NCBI GenBank assembly: GCA_024280785.1
Contig: JAJRPK010000008.1
Coordinates: forward strand, 1 to 34,224
From: Gammaproteobacteria bacterium
GTDB taxonomy: Bacteria > Pseudomonadota > Gammaproteobacteria > Pseudomonadales > UBA7434
DNA length: 34,224 nucleotides
Direction of reading: 5' to 3'
Part shown: positions 1 to 8,919 of the stretch, piece by piece
How positions within the stretch are numbered: the first letter of the stretch is position 1
Layout of the letters: every line of letters begins with the position of its first letter
Notes under the pieces: model-generated
The model's input: the letters and a program-made list of their open reading frames with translations, nothing else
Databases searched by the model: none
Told to the model about the DNA's origin: nothing
Made by a program: the position numbers and the translations under genes

Positions 1-691
1 AGTTCGTTTGTTCTTGCGTCATAGTCCGGCAATTGATGTTGACTAATCCCGGCACTCCCGTACCGCAAGCACCTAAATTATATTGACCGGCGTCAGTAAT
101 CACTACCTTGTCATAGCAGTCGACATCGTCTAGCTTGTCATCCGCCGTTCCCGTGCAATTATTGTTAGATCCATCAAAGTTATAAAAGTAAGCAGGCTGC
201 GGATCACAGGGATCTCCGGGACCAGTAGCGCAACCCAAACCCGCTTCTTCTGCACCCAATATATCGGGAGTACTGTCGTTGTAATAATGATCGAAAATAG
301 CGGTAAAATCCGTACTTAAGTTTGTTCTTATTTGACTAGCCCCGGCATAAAAATAACCGTGAATCGCATCGGTAAAATTCGCATCGTTCAAAGGCTCTCC
401 TGTCGACTTATTTGGAGTGGCATAAGTCACTGAAGGATCGTAGTACATTTTATTGTAATGTGAGGATCGATAGTAAACCTCTCTCCATCCCGCGAAACGA
501 ACATCTGGCATAAAGCCCCAAGCCATACTGCCCGAGTCATCCATCGTTACAATCAGATTAGGCGGAATATTGGTGCGGACCGACAAAGGCAAGTCCTTTA
601 GATCCATAGTTTGCGCCAGGCTATTACCACCCGTCAACAGCATCAACGTGCTGCACAACAGACACCCGTACCACTGTAAGCTGCGTTTCAT
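1..691 (-). CDS. pilY1: PilY1-like type IV pilus tip/assembly protein, N-terminal part (runs off window)
   Basis: The ORF track misses this because no stop lies inside the window. Translating the minus strand from ATG at 691 gives an open frame to base 1 (about 230 codons). It has a Sec signal peptide (MKRSLQWYGCLLCSTLMLL, probable cleavage near SLAQ) and then PPNLIVTMDDSGSM at about residues 43–56. DDSGSM is the DxSxS metal-binding motif of the von Willebrand A-like part of PilY1 proteins. A good ribosome site (GAGGTAAG) precedes the ATG. It is the last visible gene of the fimT–pilV–pilW–pilX–pilY1 operon, the order seen in Pseudomonas. PilY1 acts with the minor pilins to prime pilus assembly and in adhesion or surface sensing. 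The C-terminal beta-propeller that defines the family lies outside the window, so the call rests on N-terminal motif and context. Confidence 0.85.
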   Translation of the reverse strand, partial: MKRSLQWYGCLLCSTLMLLTGGNSLAQTMDLKDLPLSVRTNIPPNLIVTMDDSGSMAWGFMPDVRFAGWREVYYRSSHYNKMYYDPSVTYATPNKSTGEPLNDANFTDAIHGYFYAGASQIRTNLSTDFTAIFDHYYNDSTPDILGAEEAGLGCATGPGDPCDPQPAYFYNFDGSNNNCTGTADDKLDDVDCYDKVVITDAGQYNLGACGTGVPGLVNINCRTMTQEQTN

Positions 692-738
692 AACTCTTAC
701 CTCTATCCGATTTTTACTCTGCATATTCACTACGTCAC

Positions 739-774
739 GACTCTATATAACTTCCTGACTCTATATAATTTCAT
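739..774. repeat. 18-bp tandem duplication in the pilX–pilY1 spacer
   Basis: Two adjacent 18-bp units begin GACTCTATATAA (739–756 and 757–774); the first 12 bases are identical and the rest differ at a few positions. They sit between the pilX stop and the pilY1 ribosome site. Confidence 0.8.
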
Positions 775-781
775 GGGCTCA

Positions 782-1396
782 TCACTTGACATAAAAACTT
801 TCGATCACAGCCTGAGTGGATACATCACCACCAAAGGAATGTGTCGTAACACGAAAAACCTCTTTCGATCCTGGTGAAACTGTTAAATATTTATCATCTA
901 GATCAAGAGAACTTACCTTACCAACATACTCGTAGACACACGTTGGCTGGCTGGTCAAACCGACCCCTGCAGCCACTGCGCCAGTAAGAGCGGCTGGCCT
1001 ACCATTAGTCGCCCAAAAAGCTGCAGCATCCCACCAAGTCCCCGCGCCTGTCCAATTCGTGTCGTATTGCCCAACCACTACAGACACCCCGGAATTCACT
1101 TGCATGGCGGCAGGGGTGCTGTCTCTCACAAAACGTTCACATACCGACAGCGCCGCCTCAGCTCCCTGAAATGCACGACGTGCATTTTGCATATTACTAA
1201 CCATCCGCTCTTCCATAGTGACGGAAGAAATACTGCTAATTCCCATGACCGTTATAACCAACAGCATAATCATACCCACCAATAGAACGGCGCCGCGCTG
1301 CCTGGTGCGATTAGTTAAATCTAACGATACCACCGGTAAACCTCTATTTATGCTCACAGCAGTATCTATTACTTTCGCGGATTTCATTTGTCTCAT
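782..1396 (-). CDS. pilX: Minor pilin PilX
   Basis: 204-residue protein with a type III (prepilin) signal: basic leader, then RQRG|AVLLVGMIMLLVITVMG with cleavage after Gly35 expected from the peptidase PilD. The conserved TMEERM segment just after the hydrophobic helix is typical of PilX_N proteins. Position +5 of the mature protein is Val, not Glu; PilX, like its type II secretion counterpart GspK, normally lacks Glu5 and sits at the pilus tip. The ATG at 1396 is preceded by AGAGG a few bases upstream, which favours it over the ATG at 1387. It lies between pilW and pilY1 in the minor-pilin operon and probably forms the PilVWX–PilY1 priming complex in the inner membrane. Confidence 0.87.
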   Translation of the reverse strand: MRQMKSAKVIDTAVSINRGLPVVSLDLTNRTRQRGAVLLVGMIMLLVITVMGISSISSVTMEERMVSNMQNARRAFQGAEAALSVCERFVRDSTPAAMQVNSGVSVVVGQYDTNWTGAGTWWDAAAFWATNGRPAALTGAVAAGVGLTSQPTCVYEYVGKVSSLDLDDKYLTVSPGSKEVFRVTTHSFGGDVSTQAVIESFYVK

Positions 1397-1501
1397 TCAA
1401 CCTCTTTTTTCACACTGATTTTCAACCTGGTGGCTCTACTTACTATTTCCATAATTAAGCATCGATCGTGACCATTATTAACAAGCCGTTGTCTACACCA
1501 A

Positions 1502-2365
1502 TTATATCTTTGCGCGAATGGCTATCGTCTTCGAAAACACCTGACGAACCCGGCCATCGGCAGCGCTAGCGATAACAGTGCCAAGCAACTCGTTATTAAC
1601 AGAGATTCTTGGCAATGGTGCGTTACTCGACACGGCAATAAATCCAACACGAACCGCGACCACACGCTGCCATAAAAGGGGCGTCATAGTCGCAGCTGTG
1701 TAGTACCGCACCGCTTGCGGATTGATCCGGCTGTTAGATACACCGTAAAGGACCTGCATATTCTCTATGCCTGAAACCAACGCCACTGCCGGCCCCGCAT
1801 TCACCTGACAATTTAATTGATTTTGAGCGTCGATATAAAAAATAGTCGTTGTCGAAACTCCCTCAACACTGGAAACTAGGTTTCCCGCGCAATCACGCAT
1901 CGGGTCGTTAGGGTCGCCGTCCATCCGAAACGACAAGGTGGCGGTCCCTGGCGCCGCAGCCGCAACTACAGGCGAACCCACCACTGATGCATTCCCACTA
2001 AATCCGTTGGCGGTATCTTGCGGCCAATGCGCAGCATAAAGATTGTCTCCATCAATAATATTTAAAAAGGACTGTGCATAATCATTGTCAAAAACCCCAG
2101 CATTGATAAACCCGGCATGCACTGCAGACTGTTCGATAAAATACAAACCAAAACGACCCGCCTCTTGCATACTAGACTGCCCTTGTATGACTTCAAACGA
2201 CTGGCGACTACCAACAAATACCTGAATAATTCCAGCCAAAATGAATAGCCCCAAGCCCAGCGCGACCATTAATTCAATCAGACTAAAACCTGATTGCAGA
2301 GTCTTTTTTGTTTTTCTCGCTGTGCATACCTCAATATTCATGGGCATAACCCTGACTATTTTCAT
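1502..2365 (-). CDS. pilW: Minor pilin PilW
   Basis: 287 residues. The N-terminus has a long basic leader and a classic prepilin site QSG|FSLIELMVALGLGLFILAG (cleavage after Gly26, Glu5 present), followed by a large periplasmic domain. Length and position between pilV and pilX identify it as PilW. Its ATG follows the pilV TAA directly with no spacer, and the ribosome site (GGTGGA) lies inside pilV, so the two are probably translationally coupled. In-frame ATGs at residues 7 and 9 are possible alternative starts. Role: part of the pilus-tip complex that initiates pilus polymerisation. Confidence 0.88.
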   Translation of the reverse strand: MKIVRVMPMNIEVCTARKTKKTLQSGFSLIELMVALGLGLFILAGIIQVFVGSRQSFEVIQGQSSMQEAGRFGLYFIEQSAVHAGFINAGVFDNDYAQSFLNIIDGDNLYAAHWPQDTANGFSGNASVVGSPVVAAAAPGTATLSFRMDGDPNDPMRDCAGNLVSSVEGVSTTTIFYIDAQNQLNCQVNAGPAVALVSGIENMQVLYGVSNSRINPQAVRYYTAATMTPLLWQRVVAVRVGFIAVSSNAPLPRISVNNELLGTVIASAADGRVRQVFSKTIAIRAKI

Positions 2366-2875
2366 TTAAATTTCCACCGCTATCTGAATGCAAGATAAGT
2401 CGGCACTGTTCGCCGGATTGCAACCCGTACCCGTGGACCCATCACGATTTTCATCCCAAAATAGCTGTATGGTATACGCGGGGACCGTTAAGGTAGGCCG
2501 GGTTACTACTCCGTTGGCAGAGGGTAATCTCGAAGCGGTAATCGCCGCCTGCCACTCTCGCAAATCATGCCCCGCCATTTGTGCCGGATTGCAATCTGCA
2601 GCCGCACTACAATTATCCACCGCAGTGGTAGTGCCGGTAAATGCATAAGCCGACGCAGAGGTGTCTCTAGCCGCTACTTGATTCGCTCGCATACGATCGA
2701 TAAGGTCACTAACTAACAGGTCCGCCTGGGCGCGAAAATAGGTATTTTGGGATTCCTTGACCCCTACCGATTGCAAGCCCGCCATGCCCAATATGCCAAT
2801 AGACAGGATAAACACCGTCACCATAACTTCAATCAATGTAAATCCCGACTGGGAATGAGAAAGCTTTTCTTTCAT
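2366..2875 (-). CDS. pilV: Minor pilin PilV
   Basis: 169 residues starting with a short leader and prepilin motif SQSG|FTLIEVMVTVFILSIGILG (cleavage after Gly11, Glu5 present). The ‘GLQSVGVKESQNTYFRAQA..LVSDLIDRMRAN’ region following the transmembrane helix is characteristic of PilV. It precedes pilW without a gap. Role: minor pilin of the type IV pilus tip/priming complex, processed by PilD and inserted in the inner membrane before assembly. Confidence 0.88.
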   Translation of the reverse strand: MKEKLSHSQSGFTLIEVMVTVFILSIGILGMAGLQSVGVKESQNTYFRAQADLLVSDLIDRMRANQVAARDTSASAYAFTGTTTAVDNCSAAADCNPAQMAGHDLREWQAAITASRLPSANGVVTRPTLTVPAYTIQLFWDENRDGSTGTGCNPANSADLSCIQIAVEI

Positions 2876-2901
2876 CGTTATCTCGCTAAGTGCACTATGT
2901 A

Positions 2902-2943
2902 TTTTTCAGTAAATGTTTTTCAGTAAATGTTTAACAGTAACGA
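2902..2943. repeat. 14-bp tandem repeat, three copies, in the fimT–pilV spacer
   Basis: Two identical 14-mers TTTTTCAGTAAATG (2902–2915, 2916–2929) are followed by a degenerate third copy TTTAACAGTAACGA (2930–2943). The array fills most of the 89-bp spacer between fimT and pilV. Confidence 0.85.
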
Positions 2944-2964
2944 CTGTTAAATAAAATATCCGCA

Positions 2965-3552
2965 TTAAGGACAACCCGATAACGCAGCTCCGCTGTACCT
3001 CACTGCACCCGACGAGCTAATAGATATCGTACTTCCGTCCACCACAGCATCCTGGTCACAAACACCCAAATTCACCAAACCAGCAATCGTTTTGACCCCA
3101 CTAGGGCGAAACGTCATAAAGTTCACGCCACCCGCAATCGACACTCCGTTTTGAGCATACTGAACATCGACTAAACGATCACCTGCACTCACAGTCTGGT
3201 CATTATTAGCATCGGTAAAGATAATCCAACCCAAATCCCAACGAGTATTGCCAGAGCAGGACGATTGATTGCTACTCGCGCATATCGTTACCAGAGTTTT
3301 AACCACAACTGCTTCACTTCGCGCTAACTTAATGCTGGATGCTAAATTGTCCCGCATGGAGGACACCTGATTACTCTTAATTAACGAGGTAAAACTCGGT
3401 GCTGCCACCGTAGCGAGAATTGCCACAACAGCCAAAGTAACCATCAACTCAAGCAAGGTAAACCCGCGCTGCTGATAAGTTTTAGCTCGCAAATTAGTGC
3501 ATTGACCTCTACGACATACCAATTGCAACTGAGCTGTAAGAATTACTTTCAT
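2965..3552 (-). CDS. fimT: FimT/FimU-like minor pilin (GspH/FimT family)
   Basis: Pseudopilin with prepilin motif QQRG|FTLLELMVTLAVVAILATVAAPSF, cleavage after Gly30 when counted from the ATG at 3552, and a C-terminal GspH-like domain (‘LASSIKLARSEAVVVKT’, ‘FRPSGV’). The ORF track extends to a TTG at 3588, but that codon and its context are weak, so I take the ATG at 3552 (195 aa); neither has a strong ribosome site. First gene of the minor-pilin operon, where P. aeruginosa has fimU; FimT and FimU are close paralogs and I cannot separate them here. FimT-type minor pilins can also bind DNA during natural transformation; that function is family knowledge only. Confidence 0.82.
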   Translation of the reverse strand: MKVILTAQLQLVCRRGQCTNLRAKTYQQRGFTLLELMVTLAVVAILATVAAPSFTSLIKSNQVSSMRDNLASSIKLARSEAVVVKTLVTICASSNQSSCSGNTRWDLGWIIFTDANNDQTVSAGDRLVDVQYAQNGVSIAGGVNFMTFRPSGVKTIAGLVNLGVCDQDAVVDGSTISISSSGAVRYSGAALSGCP

Positions 3553-3741
3553 AGGTACCGTGTCACTATAAAATAAATAAAACTGCAAATAAGACCTAAA
3601 ACAAGAGCGTCACTAAACAAGACAAGCAATGAGGCTCTATAAGTCTTATCTAAGTATCGACCACAAAACACAGTTCTGCTAGGCGCAGAAGCTCGAGCGG
3701 TAGAATTTCACCGATAAACGCGGCATTACGATGGAATTAAT

Positions 3742-3767
3742 GAAAAATTCACCCCTATATAGAGGAA
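3742..3767 (-). terminator. Weak possible intrinsic terminator after ispH
   Basis: Directly after the ispH TGA, the minus strand reads CCTCTATATAGGGG followed by TGAATTTTT. The stem is only 4–5 bp with one G·T pair, so termination would be partial at best. A second hairpin (TTCTGC/GCAGAA, 3674–3690) follows about 60 bp on. Confidence 0.3.
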
Positions 3768-4733
3768 TCAGACGGACTTAAGTCGCAGTTCTTTAGGTAT
3801 GGAAAAAGTGATTTTTTCGGGAATACCCTCTTTTTCTTCAGCAGTACCCGCACCCAGTGATTGCAAGTAATGGATGACTTTTTGCACCAATATTTCTGGC
3901 GCGGAGGCTCCCGCAGCGATCCCAATTACAGATTTTCCCAGCAACCATTCAGATTGAATATCGTGTTCCGAATCGATAAGGTGGGCATCCGTACCCGAGC
4001 GTTTAGCAAGCTCGCATAAACGACTAGAGTTGGAGCTATTGGGAGACCCGACCACCAGCACCAGATCGCACTGGCCCGCCAACCCGCGAACAGCGTCTTG
4101 CCGATTTTGAGTAGCGTAACAAATATCGTCTTTTTTGGGGCCATCAATAGCAGGAAACCTGCTACGCAACGCTTCGATTACTCGCGCGGTATCGTCCACC
4201 GACAAGGTTGTCTGAGTAACATAAAACAAGTCATCGGCATTGCGTATCTCTAATGTGGCAACATCGGCTTCTGTTTCCACCAAATAAATGGCGCCTCCCT
4301 TTTTCGAATCGTACTGCCCCATCGTCCCCTCGACTTCGGGATGCCCATGATGACCGATCAATATACACTCTTCACCCTCGCGACTATGCTTGGCGACTTC
4401 CATATGGACTTTAGTCACCAATGGACATGTAGCATCAAAAACCTTTAGGCCACGAAGCTCTGCTTCTTTTCTCACTGCCTGAGAAACGCCATGAGCACTG
4501 AAAATAACGATGACATCGTTGGGTACTTCTGACAGTTCGTCGACAAATATAACACCGCGCTCTCGCAAACTTTCAACCACAAACTTATTATGAACAACTT
4601 CGTGCCGTACATATATCGGAGCGCCGAAAACATCTAGCGCACGGTTAACGATATCAATTGCGCGATCAACTCCAGCGCAAAAACCTCGAGGATTCGCTAG
4701 TATCAACTTAAAAGTAGGTGACTCAATACTCAA
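3768..4733 (-). CDS. ispH: 4-hydroxy-3-methylbut-2-enyl diphosphate reductase IspH
   Basis: Last step of the MEP isoprenoid pathway, reducing HMBPP to IPP and DMAPP with a [4Fe-4S] cluster. The three cluster cysteines are visible: Cys19 ([12 protein letters not shown]), Cys103 ([11 protein letters not shown]) and Cys205 ([11 protein letters not shown]). Substrate motifs [11 protein letters not shown] and PNSSNSSRL are also present. Length of 321 aa matches the family (about 310–320). The start is TTG at 4733: no ATG or GTG is available before the essential NPRGFCAG motif, and a stop lies 12 codons further up. The TTG is immediately preceded by the perfect palindrome GGGGTTACCCC, which would contain any ribosome site. 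Follows fkpB by 55 bp in the lspA–fkpB–ispH order common in gammaproteobacteria. Confidence 0.96.
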   Translation of the reverse strand: MSIESPTFKLILANPRGFCAGVDRAIDIVNRALDVFGAPIYVRHEVVHNKFVVESLRERGVIFVDELSEVPNDVIVIFSAHGVSQAVRKEAELRGLKVFDATCPLVTKVHMEVAKHSREGEECILIGHHGHPEVEGTMGQYDSKKGGAIYLVETEADVATLEIRNADDLFYVTQTTLSVDDTARVIEALRSRFPAIDGPKKDDICYATQNRQDAVRGLAGQCDLVLVVGSPNSSNSSRLCELAKRSGTDAHLIDSEHDIQSEWLLGKSVIGIAAGASAPEILVQKVIHYLQSLGAGTAEEKEGIPEKITFSIPKELRLKSV

Positions 4734-4788
4734 GGGGTAACCCCAAATAAAATGAGTATTAAGCTCGCACTATAATTCTTACTCACTT

Positions 4789-5238
4789 TCATCTCGTTTG
4801 ACCAACTTCTACAATTTTGACTTCGAAAATAATGTCGCGCCCCGCTAAAGGGTGATTAAAATCAACAGTAACATTGTCGTCTGCAAAACTCTTGACCACA
4901 CCAGGTAATTCATTTCCTGCCGCATCTGCAAACGACACTACCAGCCCTTTGGTTAATTCTACGGGGGGATCGCCCAGTAATCCGGCAAAATCACTGCGTT
5001 TAAAACTCTGCTCATTCTCTTGATTGAACAAACCAAACGCGTTTTTTGCCTCGATTGTTACACATTGAGTTTGACCCGCTGTAAGCCCCATTAAAGATTG
5101 CTCAAAACCTACCAGTAAACTACCGTCACCCATATCAAATGTAACCGGCTCGTTATCAAAATTAGAATCGATTAAATGTCCATCCAACAAATTTAATGAA
5201 AAGTTTAAGGTTACTCGACTGTTTTTATCGATACTCAC
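4789..5238 (-). CDS. fkpB: FKBP-type peptidyl-prolyl isomerase FkpB (SlpA)
   Basis: 149 aa, the same length as E. coli SlpA/FkpB. FKBP signatures include VTLNFSLNLLDGHLIDSNF, ‘GDGSLLVGFEQSLMGLTAGQ’, and TVDFNHPLAGRDIIFEVKI near the C-terminus; an insert-in-flap domain lies between. Cytoplasmic cis-trans prolyl isomerase with chaperone activity. The start codon is GTG (5238). The ribosome site is unclear (GTGAGAG about 14 nt up, or GGTAAG close by), possibly because a hairpin element ends 23 bp upstream. Lies between lspA and ispH. Confidence 0.93.
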   Translation of the reverse strand: MSIDKNSRVTLNFSLNLLDGHLIDSNFDNEPVTFDMGDGSLLVGFEQSLMGLTAGQTQCVTIEAKNAFGLFNQENEQSFKRSDFAGLLGDPPVELTKGLVVSFADAAGNELPGVVKSFADDNVTVDFNHPLAGRDIIFEVKIVEVGQTR

Positions 5239-5261
5239 TGGCTTACCAGACTCTCACTTGA

Positions 5262-5399
5262 GTTACTAATAAGGCATTTGAAAGGAATACCCTTTATTTC
5301 AAGACCGTTGCTGGCAGGGATGCCAGCGTCGAACGATAGGGACATCTTTATGTGTGTCTTGAAATAAAGGGTATTCCTTTCAAATGCCTCGGTAGTAAC
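5262..5399. repeat. 138-bp inverted-repeat (MITE/REP-like) element between lspA and fkpB
   Basis: A perfect 34-bp inverted repeat (5272–5305 and 5356–5389; inner core ATACCCTTTATTTCAAGAC) encloses about 50 bp. After three mismatched bases the symmetry resumes for 7 bp (GTTACTA 5262–5268, TAGTAAC 5393–5399). The centre holds a second REP-like hairpin, GCTGGCAGGGATGCCAGC (5310–5327). TTGAG flanks both sides (5258–5262, 5401–5405) and could be a short target duplication, although it overlaps the arm by one base. No ORF of note; short ORFs crossing it are shadows. Only one copy is in this window. As RNA it would fold into a long stem between two cistrons. Confidence 0.85.
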
Positions 5400-5427
5400 A
5401 TTGAGATAACTCTTAACCTTAGCCAAT

Positions 5428-5982
5428 CTATTGCTCTCCCTTATCATTATCATGGTCGCCATCCCGAGCCGCCCCGGTATTTTCTGAGCTATAAAATGCA
5501 TCGACTAGCATCAATATCGCACCTATGGTTATCGCGGAGTCAGCAACATTAAATGCGGGAAACGACCAACTCTCGTAGTAGAACAATACAAAATCAGTAA
5601 CTTTTCCTTGAACGACTCGATCGATTAAGTTACCGACAGCACCCCCTAAAATAAAGCCTAGCGACCACAGCAAAAGCTTTTGTGACTGATCGGCTACGTG
5701 TATCCACCCGATCAAAACCAAACTAACTACTGCTGAAATAGCAGTAAAAAGCCAACGCTGCCAGCCACCCGCATCACTGAGAAAACTCCAGGCAGCGCCT
5801 TCGTTATAAACCAGAATCACATCGAGAATCGGCAGCAAGTTAAATCGTTCAGTTTCAAAAAAATGAATCTGAATCCAGTATTTACTTATCTGATCAAAGA
5901 CAATCACGAATAGCGCCAAGCCATACCAGGCCCAGCGAATGCCGGACCCTAGACGCTCACGGCCTGCTGCCGCCCTCGCCAT
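5428..5982 (-). CDS. lspA: Lipoprotein signal peptidase LspA (signal peptidase II)
   Basis: Inner-membrane aspartic protease that cleaves the signal peptide of diacylated prolipoproteins. Four membrane helices are apparent. The catalytic pair is Asp121 (GGAVGNLIDRV) and Asp148 (FPAFNVADSAIT); DQISKYWI and VYNEGAAWS are further family blocks. The ORF track starts at 6039, inside ileS; the ATG at 5982 is better because it overlaps the ileS stop by one base (TAATG) and gives 184 aa, slightly above the usual 160–170. The extra length is a polar C-terminal tail (‘DGDHDNDKGEQ’). Translation is probably coupled to ileS, as in many proteobacteria. Confidence 0.95.
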   Translation of the reverse strand: MARAAAGRERLGSGIRWAWYGLALFVIVFDQISKYWIQIHFFETERFNLLPILDVILVYNEGAAWSFLSDAGGWQRWLFTAISAVVSLVLIGWIHVADQSQKLLLWSLGFILGGAVGNLIDRVVQGKVTDFVLFYYESWSFPAFNVADSAITIGAILMLVDAFYSSENTGAARDGDHDNDKGEQ

Positions 5983-8828
5983 TATGCAAACATCCTTTGC
6001 TCGCCGGTTCCATCGATGTTGTCGACGCAACGCTGGCAAAGATCCGGATGCGCCTCAATCGCAGTAACTTCTGGCCGATGATGCCAACAGCGCACACACT
6101 TGCCGTGATCACTTTTGTCGATTGTCAATTTAAGCCCGGCAATACTGGTTTCGATCGCATCAGCTGGAGCAGCACTAACACTATCAACAACATTCGCTGA
6201 AGATGAAATTAAAATAAACCTTAATTCATCGCCAACTGTACGTAGCAAAGAAGCTAGCGGCTGATCTGCGTATAAAGTAATTTCTGATTCGAGTGACCCA
6301 CCCATACTGCCCTTTCCTCGTTCGCTTTCTAACGCCTTATTGACGATTGCCTTCACTTCAGTCAGCGCCTGCATAAGTTCAACTTCGTTTGATTTTTCAT
6401 CTAGTAACGCGCTTACACCCCCGTACACTTCTTCTATAAACACGCTACTTTTTCTCGCCCCGGGAATAAACTCATACAATTCATCGGCAGTAAAACTTAG
6501 TATCGGTGCAAGCCACCGAGTAAGGGCTTCGATAATATGGTACAAGGCCGTTTGCGCCGAGCGTCGACCAAGGCTATCGGTTTGCATTGTGTATTGTCTA
6601 TCTTTGATAATATCTAGATATATACCACCCATATCAACAATACAAAAGTTATGTAACTTTTGATATATAGAGTGCAGCTGGTAATTATTGTACGCCTCTA
6701 GAATTTCATTTTGAATTTCTGCAGCGCGGGTGATAGCCCATCGATCAAGCAACAATAACTGATCATTAGGAAGCAAATCCAATTCCGGATCAAAGCCTTC
6801 TAAATTTGACAACATAAATCTCGCGGTATTACGAATTCGTCGATACGAATCGGCAACACGCTTTAAGATTTCATCCGACACGCTCATCTCGCTACTAAAG
6901 TCGGTCGCAGACACCCACAATCGGAGCACATCCGCCCCTAGTTCGTTAATAACCGTCTGCGGAGCTATATTATTACCCAGCGATTTCGACATTTTTTTAC
7001 CATCGGAATCGACAACAAACCCATGGGTTAGTACGGCCTTATACGGCGCGGTTCCATTCATTGCAATAGCTGTTTTCAGCGACGACTGAAACCAACCTCG
7101 ATGCTGGTCCGAGCCCTCGAGATAAAGGTCGGCCGGGTACTGCAGATCCGCTCTTGTTTGCAGTACGGAAAAATGGGTAACACCTGAATCAAACCAGACA
7201 TCTAGCGTATCGACAACCTTAGTATAATTATCTGCGTCGCCCCCAAGAAACTCTATGATATCTAAATCAAACCAGGCGTCTATACCTTCTTTTTCAACTC
7301 GTACCGCAATCTGCTCAATAAATTTTACAGAGTCAGGATGAGGCTCTTGCGTTTCTTTATGGACAAACAGAGCGATGGGAACACCCCAGGTCCGTTGCCG
7401 GGAAATACACCAATCCGGACTGGTTGCTAACATCCCCTCAATGCGAGACTTTCCCCAATCGGGCACCCATTGAACGCCACCAACCGCTTGTTTGACAGAA
7501 TCCAGTAAGCCTTTTTTCTCCATCCCGATAAACCATTGGGGCGTAGCGCGAAATATCAAAGGAGTTTTAGTCCGCCAGCAATGGGGAAAACTATGGCGAA
7601 TCTTTTCTTCGGCGCACAGACAGCTCTTATCGCGTAACAGATCAACGACTTTTTCATCAACCTTGTAAACATGCTCGCCGGCAAACAACTCGGTTTTATC
7701 GTTATACACGCCATTGTCGGCGACCAAGTTAAGCGTTTCGATGCCATATTTTTTTGCCACCACAAAATCGTCAACACCATGATCTGGAGCTGTATGAACA
7801 CAGCCCGTACCCGCTTCAGTCGTTACATGTTCACCCAAGATAACGGGTACTTGGCGTGAGTAAAACGGATGACACAACAAAATATTTTCTAACTGCGCGC
7901 CTTTAAACCGACCAACTATTTTAAATACGTCAGCGCCGTATCGAGCCATAGCGGACTCATGCAATGCATCCGCGATAATAAGCCTCTGCGCCCCTCCACC
8001 TAAAGTTTCTGGCGCGCACTCGACAACGACATAATCTAACTCGGGATGTACTGACACTGCTTGGTTGGCCGGCAAAGTCCATGGTGTAGTCGTCCAAATA
8101 ACAACGCTTAGTGGTCCTTCGCCACCCAATTCGTTGACTATCGCATCGAGAGCTGACTGATCGGCCAGAGCAAAAGCAACATCAATGGAAAACGATGTTT
8201 TATCTTGATATTCGACCTCAGCTTCAGCTAATGCCGACCCTCCCACTACACTCCAATAAACAGGTTTAAATCCCCGAACAAGGTGACCGTTTTCTATGAT
8301 TTTTCCTAACGCACGAATAATATTTGCTTCGGTCGCATAGTTCATCGTCAGATAAGGGTTTGCCCAATCACCCAAAACACCCAGTCGAATAAAATCTTTA
8401 CGCTGGCCCGCCACTTGCTTAGTAGCATATTCACGACATTTCTTGCGAAAAGTTTTGTGATCGACCTTGACTCCCGCCTTACCAATTTTTGTTTCAACTT
8501 TATGCTCTATTGGTAAACCGTGGCAATCCCACCCTGGCACATAGGGCGCATCAAAGCCCTGTAGAGTCTTGGACTTGATGATAATGTCTTTTAAAATTTT
8601 ATTGACAGAGTGACCGAGATGAATGTCTCCGTTAGCGTAGGGAGGGCCATCGTGCAAAATAAATTTTTCACGCCCCGAAAACTGACGTCGAATTTGTCCG
8701 TAAAGGTCGGCCTGTTCCCAAGCTTTAAGTCGCTGCGGCTCGCGTTGCGACAAATTAGCCTTCATCGGAAAACCCGTTTTTGGCAGGTTTAACGTGTGTT
8801 TATATTGATTTTTTTTGTCGTCACTCAT
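5982..8828 (-). CDS. ileS: Isoleucyl-tRNA synthetase
   Basis: Class I aminoacyl-tRNA synthetase, 948 aa, charging tRNA-Ile in the cytoplasm. The ATP-binding HIGH motif is HLGH (70–73) and the KMSKS loop is in [12 protein letters not shown]. Between them is the CP1 editing domain (‘[16 protein letters not shown]’, ‘[11 protein letters not shown]’). The C-terminus has a zinc-finger pattern CVRCWHHR...CQRC, typical of the bacterial-type enzyme of E. coli. ATG at 8828, weak ribosome site. Lies between ribF and lspA, overlapping the lspA start by one base. Confidence 0.98.
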   Translation of the reverse strand: MSDDKKNQYKHTLNLPKTGFPMKANLSQREPQRLKAWEQADLYGQIRRQFSGREKFILHDGPPYANGDIHLGHSVNKILKDIIIKSKTLQGFDAPYVPGWDCHGLPIEHKVETKIGKAGVKVDHKTFRKKCREYATKQVAGQRKDFIRLGVLGDWANPYLTMNYATEANIIRALGKIIENGHLVRGFKPVYWSVVGGSALAEAEVEYQDKTSFSIDVAFALADQSALDAIVNELGGEGPLSVVIWTTTPWTLPANQAVSVHPELDYVVVECAPETLGGGAQRLIIADALHESAMARYGADVFKIVGRFKGAQLENILLCHPFYSRQVPVILGEHVTTEAGTGCVHTAPDHGVDDFVVAKKYGIETLNLVADNGVYNDKTELFAGEHVYKVDEKVVDLLRDKSCLCAEEKIRHSFPHCWRTKTPLIFRATPQWFIGMEKKGLLDSVKQAVGGVQWVPDWGKSRIEGMLATSPDWCISRQRTWGVPIALFVHKETQEPHPDSVKFIEQIAVRVEKEGIDAWFDLDIIEFLGGDADNYTKVVDTLDVWFDSGVTHFSVLQTRADLQYPADLYLEGSDQHRGWFQSSLKTAIAMNGTAPYKAVLTHGFVVDSDGKKMSKSLGNNIAPQTVINELGADVLRLWVSATDFSSEMSVSDEILKRVADSYRRIRNTARFMLSNLEGFDPELDLLPNDQLLLLDRWAITRAAEIQNEILEAYNNYQLHSIYQKLHNFCIVDMGGIYLDIIKDRQYTMQTDSLGRRSAQTALYHIIEALTRWLAPILSFTADELYEFIPGARKSSVFIEEVYGGVSALLDEKSNEVELMQALTEVKAIVNKALESERGKGSMGGSLESEITLYADQPLASLLRTVGDELRFILISSSANVVDSVSAAPADAIETSIAGLKLTIDKSDHGKCVRCWHHRPEVTAIEAHPDLCQRCVDNIDGTGEQRMFA

Positions 8829-8919
8829 GCTGTCTTTTTCTTTCTGTCTCGTTAGGTTAAATAACTTACTTATTAAAATGCTGATTCACTCAAATTATCG
8901 ATCTTCAAACCATCGACAT

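Noticed and set aside
3589-3660. Sigma-54 (PilR-type) promoter before fimT
   Set aside because: GG and GC elements near TAGGTCTTATTTGCAG are 8 bp apart instead of 10.
5235-5501. Minus-strand 88-aa ORF and plus-strand 66-aa ORF across the lspA–fkpB spacer
   Set aside because: Out-of-frame shadows formed by lspA and the inverted-repeat element.
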